From contig NC_051096.1 of the NCBI RefSeq assembly GCF_901709675.1, forward strand, positions 5,299,001 to 5,363,000: DNA of 64,000 nt. The letters are read 5' to 3'. The translations under genes were made by a program, and so were the position numbers. The notes beneath the pieces are model-generated. The model was not told where the DNA came from. It did not search any database and saw nothing but the letters and a program-made list of their open reading frames with translations. This DNA comes from Syngnathus acus (Eukaryota; Chordata; Actinopteri; Syngnathiformes; Syngnathidae). Shown here piece after piece: positions 1-12,615 of this stretch (position 1 is its first letter; each line of letters begins with the position of its first letter).

Positions 1-695
1 CCTAATTATAAACAGAGTTGAATTCATTACTAAAGACAACATGAAAACATAATTGCTTCATAAACAGCAGTTTTTAAAAAGAGCTTCTTAATTGGATCTC
101 ATTAAATTGCCCAGGTGCTAATGTTGCAGCCAATGAGAACTTCATTTGGCAAATCACCAAGACGATAACACAATCACAACATCTGCACTTTATGAAAAAG
201 ACTCACGTCGCTTGGGACAGGAAGTGCTGCATATACAAAAGACACCAAACACACAAAAGTCAATCAGGGACTGTTGACAGAGCTTTGTCTTCTATTTGTC
301 CTACGTTGTCATCTTCCCCTCCACTGCTCCACTCCATCTAATCTTCACCTTCCTTCCTTTTTATTTTATTTTTTCAATAACACTTGACTGCTAAAAGTTT
401 TGTGCACAGACAAACATGCCCTGCCTTGACCCATTCACTTGCCATCTCACCCCCCCATAAACCAAATACATATGCTTTCTGCCCAACTATGAACCACCTC
501 CAAGTTCTGACACGCCATATTACATACTGTCACTATTTATTGCATTCACTCTAGGTTGCCATACCGGGACAATCCCGGCATATTTTCTGACACCCCAAGC
601 AACAATGCAAATCATGGCCTTGTCTGCATTCAGCGACAGCAATTCTATATCACAAAACATGAATTCAGAAATAACAGTAGTCTATGTATATGGAT

Positions 696-732
696 TTTTA
701 TTTATTTATTTATTTATTTATTTACTTACTTA
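696..732. repeat. TTTA microsatellite adjoining the MITE at 733
   Basis: TTTA units with two TTAC variants directly precede the element. TATTTATTTATG resumes at 1075 on the other side. Confidence 0.85.
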
Positions 733-1074
733 CCGTATTTTCCAGACTATAAGGCGGACTATAAGGCGCACCATTAATGCATCATGTCAGATTTTTAATC
801 CAAATCAAATCATTCTCCATTTTATCTTTTTTATTTCAACTTCAGACTCAACAAATTACTTTATAATCACAAAATAATGATCCATAGTCTCTTTGATTGA
901 TGATTCATAGTCTTCAGCGGGCCACTTATGATTGATTTCATGACACAATGCTTCGGGCCAGTTTAAATTTAGGAATTTGGTCCATATATAAGGCGCACCG
1001 GACTATATGGCGCACTGTCGGCTTTTGAGAAAATTTTAGGTTTTTAGGTGCGCCTTATAGTCCGGAAAATACGG
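733..1074 (+). mobile_element. TA-flanked inverted-repeat element (MITE), copy 1, 342 bp
   Basis: The terminal inverted repeats are CCGTATTTTCCAGACTATAA on the left and TTATAGTCCGGAAAATACGG on the right, followed inward by GGCGCACC-type subterminal repeats. A TA dinucleotide flanks both ends (731-732, 1075-1076), as expected for a Tc1/mariner-type target duplication. No transposase is encoded, so it is non-autonomous. It is the longest of the copies here and has a unique AT-rich middle (about 785-960). It sits beside a TTTA microsatellite (696-732). Confidence 0.82.
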
Positions 1075-4000
1075 TATTTATTTATGTATTATTTATTTTT
1101 TTATATTTATTTTATGTTGTGCAAAATACAATATGTTCAATATGTTAGCACGATTCTTGACCATTGAAAATTACCATCACAATAATATTGAGGATTGATA
1201 TCTACATAAAGCCATATATTATATTATAGTGTCTTAATTTTTTTTTTTAAATTGCTGCACAGTGTACATAACAGTACGCCGTTAAATACTGACTCTTAAA
1301 TCCGGGCTGAGCTGACAAGAGCCTTCTCCATCATGATGGGTGGGGAGGGGGGGAGGATTTCACAAGCTACTGATGCCGCCAGTGACAATATAATTAGTTC
1401 ACTTGAAGATTCACTGATTGGTTGTGATATGTGCTGAAGAATCCCCTCTTTCAAATCCATTTAGAAGACACTAAGGAGCTATAATCAGACTGTAAAGTGG
1501 ACTGACAGGATGTGTTTCAAGTGGCTTGTAGGAAAAGAGGAAAACAAGATTTTTGTCAGAGATAGTGGAGTGGAAATTATCGAAGAGGCTTTTGGAAATC
1601 TTTGCATCCAAACAACTTGCAGGGGAAAACTTTTAGTACTTGCATTTGTGTGAAATCCTCATCAATGACATTACGAGCGTAGCGGCGGGCATCAGCAAAC
1701 ATGTTTGCATGAGAATGTCAGGCAATTTCGGGTCGAGCGCTTTGAGAAATGAGATTCAATGTTCTGCTTCTTTTTTTGACAGTGAGCACGCATGCGTGCC
1801 TTGCCTGCTTGTCACATTTCACTAACACACAATTTCTCCTTCACAACCAAGATAGCTTAGGTAAGAGAAGTAATATTGATTTGTAATGCTGCTGAAGGTT
1901 AGGCATGCTCGCAGCTTTTTTTTTTTCTCCCAAAGCACTCCCGCTTTGCAAAGGCATTGTGTAATGTCACCCTTTACTACTTCCAATTTTCCGTGCATAA
2001 AAATGTAACACGACTGCAGAATATTTGTTCTGCCAAACTATTTAATATTCCACAACGGGAGTCATAAAAAAAAGGTGAAATAACACTCATTTATATGCTT
2101 TTGTAGAGCGATAGACAGATTTAGAAAATTTAACAGGAATGTTGTTTTTTTTCTCCTCCGTCGACAAAAATGTCTTAATTTGGTTCATCATTCACCGTGA
2201 CACTATTGATTAGATCGGGTTATTTCAACAACCTTCTATAACCTATGCAGTGGGAGGCTAATCAGATTTTCCGAGCAGGCATTTGAGTAAATAGGAAGTG
2301 TACGGGATGTTGAATGTTTTGTTGTGTGTGTCTGTCATTTGCATATAGGCGTGGAATATGGCCTGCTCGTGGAAATTAACAAGCATTATCTTCAGCCTGC
2401 AGTCGGTTGTGACGCGGCCATTTTATTTGATTCCTTTTGAATCAGCCAATTCAACTGTGGGATGTAAAGTTGAATGAGGCTCGCCTGCTAATGGCTCCCC
2501 CTCTCCCATTTTCAGGGCTTGCTCCAAATCAGCCTTTTTCCTATTAAGGCCGTGACCCAGATATGGAAACATTTTGACCAGATGTCATCGACTAATGCTG
2601 TAAAATGAATTGGAAGGAAAATAAGAAGAAAAAGAAACTGGTGGGCACAAATTTGATATTTATTTATTTTATTTTTAGATATTTTATATATTATAGTAAT
2701 AATATACATGATGTAAATGAAATCAATTAAATATATTATATATTATTATAGGATTTAATAAATTAAATAAATGATATTATATAAATGAATCAAGTATAAT
2801 ATACATTTTATATTATAGGATTTTTTAAACATTACTCCTTACCCCTTGAGGACATCTATTTTTAGAGTCACAAGAAAAAAAGCTCGAGATTACGTATTTG
2901 AGTGGCTGTATGCATTAACGGCTCATATAAGAGGCATCTATTAGAGCATATTAGCAGATGATTTATGAGAATGGCACAAGTATGACAATGCACATGCAGG
3001 CTTTCTCACTGGCAAAAAAGATGATCATTCATCTCTATCAAGTATGGGACCAGAATGAGAAACGGGGTGGGCGGGGTTACTTTCCGAGTGGGGGGAAATG
3101 AAAAAGATGGTTGACGTGGCTTTTATGATGTCAATGAGACATTGTTAAAGGCTCCAAAATGATCTTTTATCATCCAGTAAGTTCAGGCTTGTTCTCCACT
3201 CAAGGTCAAGCATTTTTGATAAACTGCAATTGAGGCAATACAAAAAAAACTTTGGATGAATTCGAAATCACTTGTCCCCAACGTCCTATATTTGAAAGTT
3301 TTTCCAATTTAAAGTCCTGTTTTGGGCCCAAACTGTACAAATTGTGTACCAACCAGAAACAATGGAATGCGAATCCACGAGATGACCATCGGCATTGGTG
3401 TTAGAAGGTGAGATTACACCGTGATGAAGCCTTTATAGTTTCACGCAATTTATTTCAAAGTACACCGTAACCTTGAAAATGCAACATTTCAAGTACCTGT
3501 CGGAATGCTGGTTCTTCCACATTTATTCACTTTGGCCCCCAAAGTTATTAAAAAGCAAACCAGTAGATGGATGGCTTTGGTGGTATGGGGTCACCAGGAC
3601 CATATGGCTGATTAAGTGTTTTAAGAGGGGGTTTTGCACCACGCGTGAACAAGAATTGTGTAATTAAGAACAGTTGGTCCATCAAGGAGATGGATGAGGT
3701 GGGCCGACGTTCCCATCCACCCCAAAAAGCCCCCAACTGGGTTTAATGGCCGGGCTCCATGTCAAGGATCGATTGAAAATACGAAAATATGAAACCCACA
3801 AAGTATTTTGTCTGCCTAAAAATAGTTTTCCAAATCATTCCACAAAATGTAATGCACCCGAAATTACCATATTTCATAATAGCGGCCGCTTGAATTAAAA
3901 AATGACGACCATAAGGCGTCATTAAGCTTCCAAGGTAAAGCGGCCTTGACCCGGTTGTGTAATTAACACTTTTTCTTTTTTTTAATTCCGATCAGCCATC

Positions 4001-4794
4001 CCACTACAACACATTCATTTCTACGGTGCCGTCCTCCATCAAAGCAGCCATTTAATTAAGACATGCAAGATGGCGTCATGAGGTGTCAAGGGAGAAAAGT
4101 CAAGCAATTAAGAGATTGAGCAAACAAACCAAGAGGATGGAGGTGATTGGAGTGTGTCCGCCAAAAGAAAAAAAGTGACAAGAGGTGAGGAAAGTAATAT
4201 TTGTTTTGGTCCAGCAATTAGTCTTCTTTCTTTTAATATCCTTTTAATAACTTAATAGGTATTCAGATCACGGCGCTGTTCTTCCTGATGACTTTCAAAA
4301 CCCGGAAAATAACGAGCAGGAATTAGAATTATGAAGCCTTTTCTTTTTTTCCTTCCAATATCAGCTATGACTTAAAACACTTGTAGAATGTGTATAATGA
4401 CGACGTCTCGACAGCTAACATGAACAAGCAGTGACAGTTCGGGTCGGCCGGCAACGTTAACTAACAGCCTGCAGTGAAACAAACAATCATTCACTTGATG
4501 TGTTTTCATGACTAAGCGACCCAGAGCAAATAACTGCAAGCTAATGCTCATTTCCTTTCTTTACAAATTGATGCGTGCGAATGTCCCATTAAAGCGCGAC
4601 ACAAAGCTGGATGGATTGTGGCGGAGATTTTTTGGACTCATCAATGGTGTCCTTCAAATATGCACAAAAGAAGATTTTGGATGACATTGTTGTCATTCTG
4701 TGAATTTTAGGTTGAATAGGGCAGATGAATTAAAAATGCTTACAATCATAATTGAAATAATTGAAAGCAAAAATTGGATTAGTACTATACATAT

Positions 4795-5030
4795 AATAAT
4801 TAAAAAATGATTTAGTTGAATTTTTTTATCTGATATAAGTATATGTATATTGTTTCTTTAATCATTTTAGATTTAATTAAAAAATAATAACTTAGAAAAA
4901 TGATTTAGTTACATTTTTTTATATGTATATGCATATTGTTTCTTTAATCATTTAGATTTAATTAAAAAATAATTCAAAAAATTGTTTAGGTGTATTTTTT
5001 TATCTGATATATGTATAAAATTCAGAAAAA
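4795..5030. repeat. AT-rich tandem repeat, about 2.5 units of 80-93 bp
   Basis: The blocks ATGATTTAGTT, TTTTTTTATCTGATAT, TATTGTTTCTTTAATCATTT and AGATTTAATTAAAAAATAAT recur in the same order, with T-tract and small gap differences. Confidence 0.8.
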
Positions 5031-7283
5031 TAGTGTGCAAATATAAGGTGATAAGGCCATAAAACTTGGCATGTTATTCAGCTGCTGCGTGGGAGTGTTA
5101 CTGTGCACGCGCGTGCCTGTGTCGGCTGTATCGATCTGTCCCTCCCCTCGAGCAGTACAGCCGCATCCCCTCCTCCCTTACTGTTGCAAGCACGAGAGAG
5201 CCAAGGCAAAAGTGGACTTTTTCAATGCAGGCGTGTCTGCGTGTAAGCACCGAATCAATACAACTTTCTTTTCTGTATTTTTAACTTTGCCTCACGGCGA
5301 GAGCGCAGCTGTTAAACGCTCATTGTCTCCCCGAGCATGCAGAATGAATACCACGCTTGGTAATGATTGTGGTTTTTTTTGTTGCTAGTACAGTATTTTG
5401 ACTCTCAATACATTGCTGCAAAAAGACACAATGTAGAAAAAAAAAAAGTAGGTCACACTTTCTAACAGGTTATTGACATCCTGTAGCATTAATTTCCTGC
5501 CTATGAAATAAATCCTTCATGTCGACAGACACGATCAATACAAGAATTATCTGATGGATGACTATTTGAATTATTATTTAAAAGTCGAGGTTAGAAGTAG
5601 CAATTGTTGATGAATCGTCGTGGGACTATCTTTGGGATGTATTTGTTTGATAAATGGCAGTATGTGTCTTTCTGAGAGCAATTGGGAAAAATATGTTTAT
5701 TTTAAGCATAATCTCATGTCTAAAAAAAAAAATCATGATTACATACATCGCTCCCTCTCATTGCTTAAATTGACTATAATTGACAAACACATCAACATTA
5801 TGAGGCATTTAATGTGTTTTGAAGCTGTTAACTAGGTCCTATTTCCTCAAATCAAAAATTTGGAGCGCTCAACATTTGCAGGTTAAGAATTCAAGCGCAA
5901 ACCATCTGCATAAGCGCACATTCCAAGCTTCCACTCGCTGTCTGGTACTCTTTCTTGGAAGCAATATCCTGATTATGCAAAAGGCTCTGTATGCTTGACT
6001 GAGCAATATAAAAAAGAAAAAAAAATGTCTTATCCATCTGCGTTTGTCCCTGCAAACTCCCACACTGGCTCAATTTAAACACACAATGTGCCATGTCCTT
6101 GTTACAATGCTGCCTTCAGTGAGTTGTCCTCACACACAGGGTCAATTTAGCCACAAGTGAAGTCTCGCTCCATGCCCTGACACGATTCGAAGGTCGTTTC
6201 ATCAGGATATTTGTATTTTAAGCGATTTTGCAATTTATTATTCCTAAATGACTCCAATTTGCTGCTACTTTGCGGAGCAGAAATGGAAAGAAATTGACAA
6301 AAAAAAAAGGCTTGAGCAGTTTGAATAAAAAACATTTTGTTGGCTCACTGCCATCAACTTCCACTTTACTTGCCAAAAACTTTCCCATCTGCAAGCAAGC
6401 CGTCCTCATCCTCTCTCCGACTCATCTACGCTTGCTCTTGTCTGCTGTTGACCTCTCTCCCCTGACCTCACCCGCCCACTCTCCTCCATCCATCCATCTT
6501 CACATTTCACAAGCCCACCTCGGTCCATCCATGTTCCCTCTCATTCAACCGTGTTCACCTCCTCCCCGTTCATCTGCAGTTTCTCCTTCCTCCCACTACT
6601 CTTGCCATTAATATCTCTCAGTATCTCCATGCCCTGAGGGAAGAACGGCAGGAATGCGGAGATTCTGTGAGGAATGGCCACGATTGGAATCCAAAATGAA
6701 ACGATCCCAAACGCAAGCGCGGTGTCAGGACCCGGTGCAAAGCCAGAAGCAGAAACACCCACCATCTCCCGCATACGACAAACACGCCTCGAGCTGTCTC
6801 GATTCCGACTTTGCACAGAGTTTGCAGATTTGTTTACACTAATTCTCTTTTTCTAACTCCATTTGGTTGGAATCAGTATTCATGACATGGTTGTTTGTGG
6901 TGGAAATGATTGCCTTTAATGATTACAAGCAAAATTGGAAGCTTACACGTTCTCCTAAATTGCACTGATTCCTGCATGCACAACCTTCAGGGAATGTAAA
7001 GCGTTGCCATGGAAATCAAGTTAGTGGAGTATGTTCAAGATGAAATTATCAATATATGATGAGTTCAACACTGAGATTTGAAACCAAAACGATCCGGACT
7101 GATGCAGATAAGCGGAGCTTTACCTTTGAACAACTTTCTAGTTATGCATACATAAATAATGTAGCTTGTAAAAAATCAGCAATTTTCTTAAGAAGCTATA
7201 TGAAGAAATACGGAGACCTCAGAATACCTCATTGAAACCTCAATCCTCAATTATTATCTGGTAGTGTTTTATTCTTCCGATAC

Positions 7284-7430
7284 TGACTGAATTAATTTTA
7301 CATTAAAATGACATTTAGAAAAATGTGAGTTAAATAACCTATTTTTATTTACCTAAATATTTCTGAATGAACTGAATTAATTTTACATTAACATGACACT
7401 AAAACATTTTTTATTTACCTAAATATTCCC
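7284..7430. repeat. Two-copy AT-rich tandem duplication
   Basis: CTGAATTAATTTTACATTAA and TTTTTATTTACCTAAATATT occur twice in the same order, about 85 bp apart. Confidence 0.75.
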
Positions 7431-8875
7431 CAAAAATCATTATACCATCAGAATCTAATATCACCTAATATGGATAGATATTTGCATTGACTACATTTAT
7501 TGATCTTTACATGGCAACATAAAACTGGTGCATGATTGAATCCACAGCTTAATTATTCCGAAGATCATTTAGGGAAAAAAAAAACGTCTGGAGCATCAAG
7601 GGCAAATGTCACATGGAGAACTACAAGCACAGCAAACCCACACAGATATCAGTAGCAAGTGACTAAATAGCACTTAGAACCAGTGCGGAGTCGGGAGTGA
7701 GAGGGGGCGATGGAAGCTGCTGACACAAAAATTGTTGGCGCTTAATGTGACATGACCACAACATGACCAAAGGGAATCGAGCCCAAGTGGACTAGAACCC
7801 CCAACAGAGCTTAGCTGCTTGTAGACATGATGAGTTTATGAGAGACAGTAAAATGTGCAGCGAGCATATTGAAGGGACTGAAGCTGGACAGCATTTAATC
7901 TTCTCATTTACTAGCCGCTAGTGTTTTCTCTTAGAGGAGACAGAAATGCAGACACAATTATATATCACGCAAGGACAACACCAGCTGTCACGTGAAGGTC
8001 AACAGCAAAGAAAAAAAAAAAAAAATCAAGAGTGTGAGAGGGAAACAAAGGCTGACGATGAGAATGTTGAGGAGACTCTCATCTAGACGTTAAGTGCACG
8101 CGAGCTCAGTGGCATTTGTTTTATTTTCGCCTGCTCTCTCCCCCATTTTACGCCACTTCACTGTTTGTTAAACATGAATGCGTGCAACTGAAAGGGCAAA
8201 AAGAGCAGCGAGCACAATATTGGCTCCTAAAAAGGTTATGAAATGCCATCAGACACAAGGTATGCTTTGGAGTCTGGCATCAAAACAAACCGCTGAGATG
8301 TTAGACATGAATGTATGAATTTTGATGACTTTATCAAAGCTGTGGGAGGGAGACAAAAGAGCGAGAAATAAAAACAACACTTTCTCAATTCGGAAGAAAT
8401 AAAAACAAAAAGATTGTTATCAAATAGTAGCTAGCTGTTTAGTCATCTTGTAAACCAGACACAAGACCTCGCTCCGTTCCAACCAGACATATTCTAACCG
8501 TGCCAGCCGGACAGAGGCGACGACGTGACAGTTTATTCGAAAGAAAGTGGCACGAGTAAGCGAGGAGACGGCACCGACAGCGCACACAGACAAGTCCTCT
8601 TATGCTCAACAAACTGACACAATACACGTATACCCGACTCACACTGAAGCCTTCAAAACATCTCCAAACACATTCCAAACGTTTCTTCCAGACAAGCCAG
8701 TCAAGACCCGACAAATACATTTCAAGTCAAGCAACAAGTATTGATGCTGTAGTGGAAGAAGGGGAAAGGTCATCCTAAATTTGAGAAAACATGAGGTTTA
8801 AGCCGAGACATGAAGGCAACCAGATGGATGGAGGGAAAGTGAAAAGCACACAAGAGAGGAACTATTCTTCCACGT

Positions 8876-9025
8876 TCACACCTAGTCCGTCTAAAATTAG
8901 GCAAATTTTTCATTTTGAATGTGGGAGGAAGCCTGACGCTGTGGCGAAAACCCACGCAAGCACGTAGAGAACATGCCAGGAAGGCCCGAGCTCAACTGTG
9001 AGGCAGACTTGCTAATCACAACTCA
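8876..9025 (-). mobile_element. Decayed tRNA-derived SINE
   Basis: On the plus strand this reads as the reverse complement of the widespread fish tRNA-derived SINE: TCACACCTAG, GTGGGAGGAAGCC, GAAAACCCACGCAAGCACG, AGAGAACATGCC, AGGAAGGCCCGAGCTC and CTGTGAGGCAGACTTGCTAA, in the expected order. Substitutions and small gaps show that it is old. The family assignment is from memory of the repeat. Confidence 0.65.
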
Positions 9026-11896
9026 ATCTAAATATAACATTAGAATTTTTTATCTTTAATGCGAGCGCCGAGGTTTTTCTTGATGATGACTTCAATGGAT
9101 CTTCATAGTTACAAAAAGCGAGAAAGGCCATAAAGCCTTCTGGCTAATTCCAACAAGTCATGCCTCTCTCAGCTTGGAAAAACAAACCTTTATTGAAATT
9201 TCTTTTTTACCCCCCTGTTTTAAGCTGACACAGCTGAGCCTGTCTTAATGCTCTTCGTTCACACAAACAAACAAGCCCTGTTAGAAAGAATTGAGCACAC
9301 ACAAACAATGAAAATGGAAGTAGCACGTATCCTATGCACCACCTGGTGTAGCCAAATAACGCATGACCTTAAACAATAACACACACGACGGTAAAAAAAA
9401 TACGGTGCGACAAACACACATGCCGAGGGCGGGCACGTCGTGGTCGATAAATGACACAAGCTATTGCTTGCAACATCCATCCTTCTTTTTATTAGTAGCA
9501 GTCTCACGTTTATTGAGCGTTGTTGGTGTTGGGTTCGGAGGGGGCGACGGACAGAGTCTGCCAATTACATTGACTTTGGAATGGCCATGTAAACAAGTGC
9601 AGTTGCTCCAGGGGATTTACACCAGTTGAAACGTAATGAAAAAAAAAAAATAGTTACGACTGAATCCTTACGGCGTGCTGATTAATGACATGCAAATCAA
9701 ATCATGCAACTGCATTTTATTTATTAGTTGAACAGGCGCCGTCGTCTGAGCACATCGAGATGTTTGTTTATTTGAAGAAGCTTCGTGGTCATTGATTCCT
9801 AACGCACACTAATGTACACAATGGCGGCAGTGCATGTCGTCTATATCCAATCTGGTGAGTCCACATCTAATTCTGTTTGATCAGTAGGCGCGGCAGACGT
9901 TGGCCACTTTGGTTTATCTATTAGATGTTCATTTTGTTCCAAATGGTAATGAATGAGATCTATAAGAAAGGAATGATTCTAACTTGTTTGCTGAAAACCA
10001 AAAAAAACAATAAAACACAATAAAACAAATATATATATTTGTTTTTTTATTATTTTATTTATTTATATAATATTTAATATAATATTTCCATATTTTATTT
10101 GTGTAATATTTGTTCCACTATCAAATGGATTTTATTATTCTCAACCCACAAAGAATTCCAGACAAGCATCAGTTTATATTCCAGACGTGATGTCGTGCAA
10201 GTATAACAATACTGATGGCGTCGCAATGATGCGCTCTGACATTTCTGCCCTTTCCTATCTGCCGACTTTCACCCAAAAGAAAATTGACCCGTAAAATAAA
10301 AGAGAGACAGACAAGTGCATGCAAAAATCCAGACTGCGTTTAGCTCATAGCGTGCTGCGCATGGAGACCGGCAATCACGCTTAAGTGTGTTAAGGCATGC
10401 TGACATGGCGTGAGACCCACTGTCGGTTAGCACCTAGAAGCGGGGTCATACAAGGAGATAGCGAGTGAACACATGGGAACTGCACAATCTAGGGTGAGGG
10501 GTGGGGGGGGTGATTTGGAAGCGGGAGTGGGGGCGAGCGAGGTCGGAATCGCATGGAAAGAGTCAAATGAGAGAAAGCACGAGTAAAGGGAGAAGGAATA
10601 AACATGCTTCATGAATAATTCAATGTAGGCCACAGCCCGAGAGACATGAACACACAGGCACATGAAAACACACACACATAAGCAGAGGAACGCACACACA
10701 CACACACGTACAGGTCACTTTGTAATGGAGGGATTACGGCGCTTTCGTGACAAGTCATGTCTGATCCAGAGGAAGCACCTCAGGCAGAGCAGAAGAGACA
10801 GAATGGGGGAGGCGAGGAGAAATGGAAGGCAAGCGTGGAAAAGCCCATCAGGAGGCCAAGTGAGTGGAGGCGTTACATCTGGCTTTTTTATTTTCATTCT
10901 TTGTGCGACTTTTTTTTTTTTATCGTATCTCTTCTTTCCCAATCGTGGTGGATGTCAAGAGGTTTTTCTTTGCGGCTTTAAAGTCGATGAGAAAAAAAAA
11001 AAGCATCATGGGAGGCCACCACTTCCGTAAGATGATAACGTTTAGGATGTAAGTCATTAGATTTAAGTATCCACTCTTAAATAAAGTGAATTCTAAAAAA
11101 AAAATGTCAGAAATTGCACTCGCAGTAACAAAAACGATCTTAAATGGTCAGTGAATCAATTTCACCGAGTGCAACACTGTCGTGCTTAACACCACTTTTA
11201 TGAGGTAGCTTCACATTCAGTCACAAATAAAAAAAAACAGAAAAGCCCATTTCAGGGAAGCGTGGCAAACAGACCATCTCGTCGAGTAAAAAAAAAAAAA
11301 AAACTAGACGAGAGAAATCTCAGTTCTACGCAAAATTGCTTTTGCACTGTTGCTGCTTTCCAAATTAAAAATGTCTCCAATTATTCCTGTTCCTAAACAC
11401 CCTGAACGTTCTCGGCCTATAAATTGCGTTAAATTCACTTCAACTGCTTCCTGTCTGTGCAGCAATGAACACCGAGAGCTTTAATGTAGTCCAGAAAGAC
11501 AGAAAGGTGCATGAATAAAAACAAAAGTGCTCCAGCCAACAATGATAATAGAAGCTGCCTCGGAGGGAACCAGCGAGTTTCTGCTTTCTCTGTAGGAGAC
11601 GCTGCACTTCCATCAACTTGGCACCTTTCACACAATAACCCACACATGAACAAATCAATTTGTCAATATTTCCCCAAAAGCCGAACGGGTATGAGTGGAT
11701 TGCTCACGCGTGCACATACACACTGGTCGGTTTGAGCTAACCCTGACCTCTGACCTGCAAATGGAAATTCTCTTTATGGATCAATATGATATCACATTAT
11801 TAGGCCCACAGGAAACTGAAACCACCGTGTAATCAATAAGTACAAATGCGAGGCACATGTGCGGTATGTGGGCATTGAGACAATGCACTTTATATT

Positions 11897-12000
11897 AAAA
11901 AAAAGAAATATAATAATAAAATAAATTTTAAAAAATTAAAATGAAATAAAATAAATTTAGAAAATTAAATATAATAATAAAATAAATTAAAAAAGATTAA
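11897..12000. repeat. AT-rich imperfect tandem repeat (AATAAAATAAATT type)
   Basis: AATAATAAAATAAATTTTAA, AATAAAATAAATTTAGAAAA and AATAATAAAATAAATTAAAA recur at about 30-50 bp spacing. Confidence 0.7.
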
Positions 12001-12091
12001 GAGTTTAATAGCATGGATTTTTTCAGCATATACATAGTTATGAGGGATAATTAGTAAACAAGCAAATGAGAACCAGAGATTTAATCACGTA

Positions 12092-12325
12092 CCGTATTTT
12101 CCTCACTATAAGGCGCACCTAAAAACCTCCAATTTTCTCAAAGTGCGCCTTATAATCAGGTGCGCCTTATATATGGACCAATATTGAGCCACAACAGCAG
12201 GCGTGTCCAAAGTCCGGCCCGCGGGCCAAATGTATATATCTTATATATGGACGAAGTTTTAAAATGGGCCATTCATTGAAGGTGCGCCTTATAATCCGGT
12301 GCGCCTTAAAGTGCGGAAAATATGG
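12092..12325 (-). mobile_element. TA-flanked inverted-repeat element (MITE), copy 2, 234 bp
   Basis: It starts CCGTATTTTCCTCACTATAA and ends GTGCGGAAAATATGG, flanked by TA on both sides. Internal blocks of GGTGCGCCTTATA and CCAATATTGAGCCAC match copy 3 in the opposite orientation, so both are the same subfamily inserted in different directions. The middle carries GTCCGGCCCGCGGGCC, similar to a hAT-like repeat end (see findings). Confidence 0.8.
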
Positions 12326-12592
12326 TAATCGCTTTAATCTAAGGGCAAGCCGTTGGTTCTAATCGACCAGAGCCAGAGATAAATAAGCAAAAAAAAACCT
12401 GACAAAGAAAGCGGATGGGGGGGTAAAAATGACAATGTGAGTACAGAAGGAAAGTGATGGGTGCGGCGAGATGAGGGATGCGGCGCGAGGACGATAGCAA
12501 TCTATACAGGAGGAGGAAGACAGAGAGACAGATGAGTGTGCCCTTGACTAGTGCCACTGTTATCTTCACGCTTTCATGCTGCTGTGCCGCAC

Positions 12593-12615
12593 CAGACAGA
12601 CAGACAGACAGACAA
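12593..12615. repeat. CAGA microsatellite
   Basis: Five to six CAGA units lie in intron 3. Confidence 0.8.

Noticed and set aside
4269-4292. Possible isolated RE1 (GGCGCTGTTC...)
   Set aside because: Only half of the site matches on the reverse strand and the second half-site is absent at standard spacing.
9825-9858. ATGGCGGCAGTGCATG... followed by gtgagt, resembling a first exon
   Set aside because: Only 34 bases, no partner exon found and no supporting promoter features.
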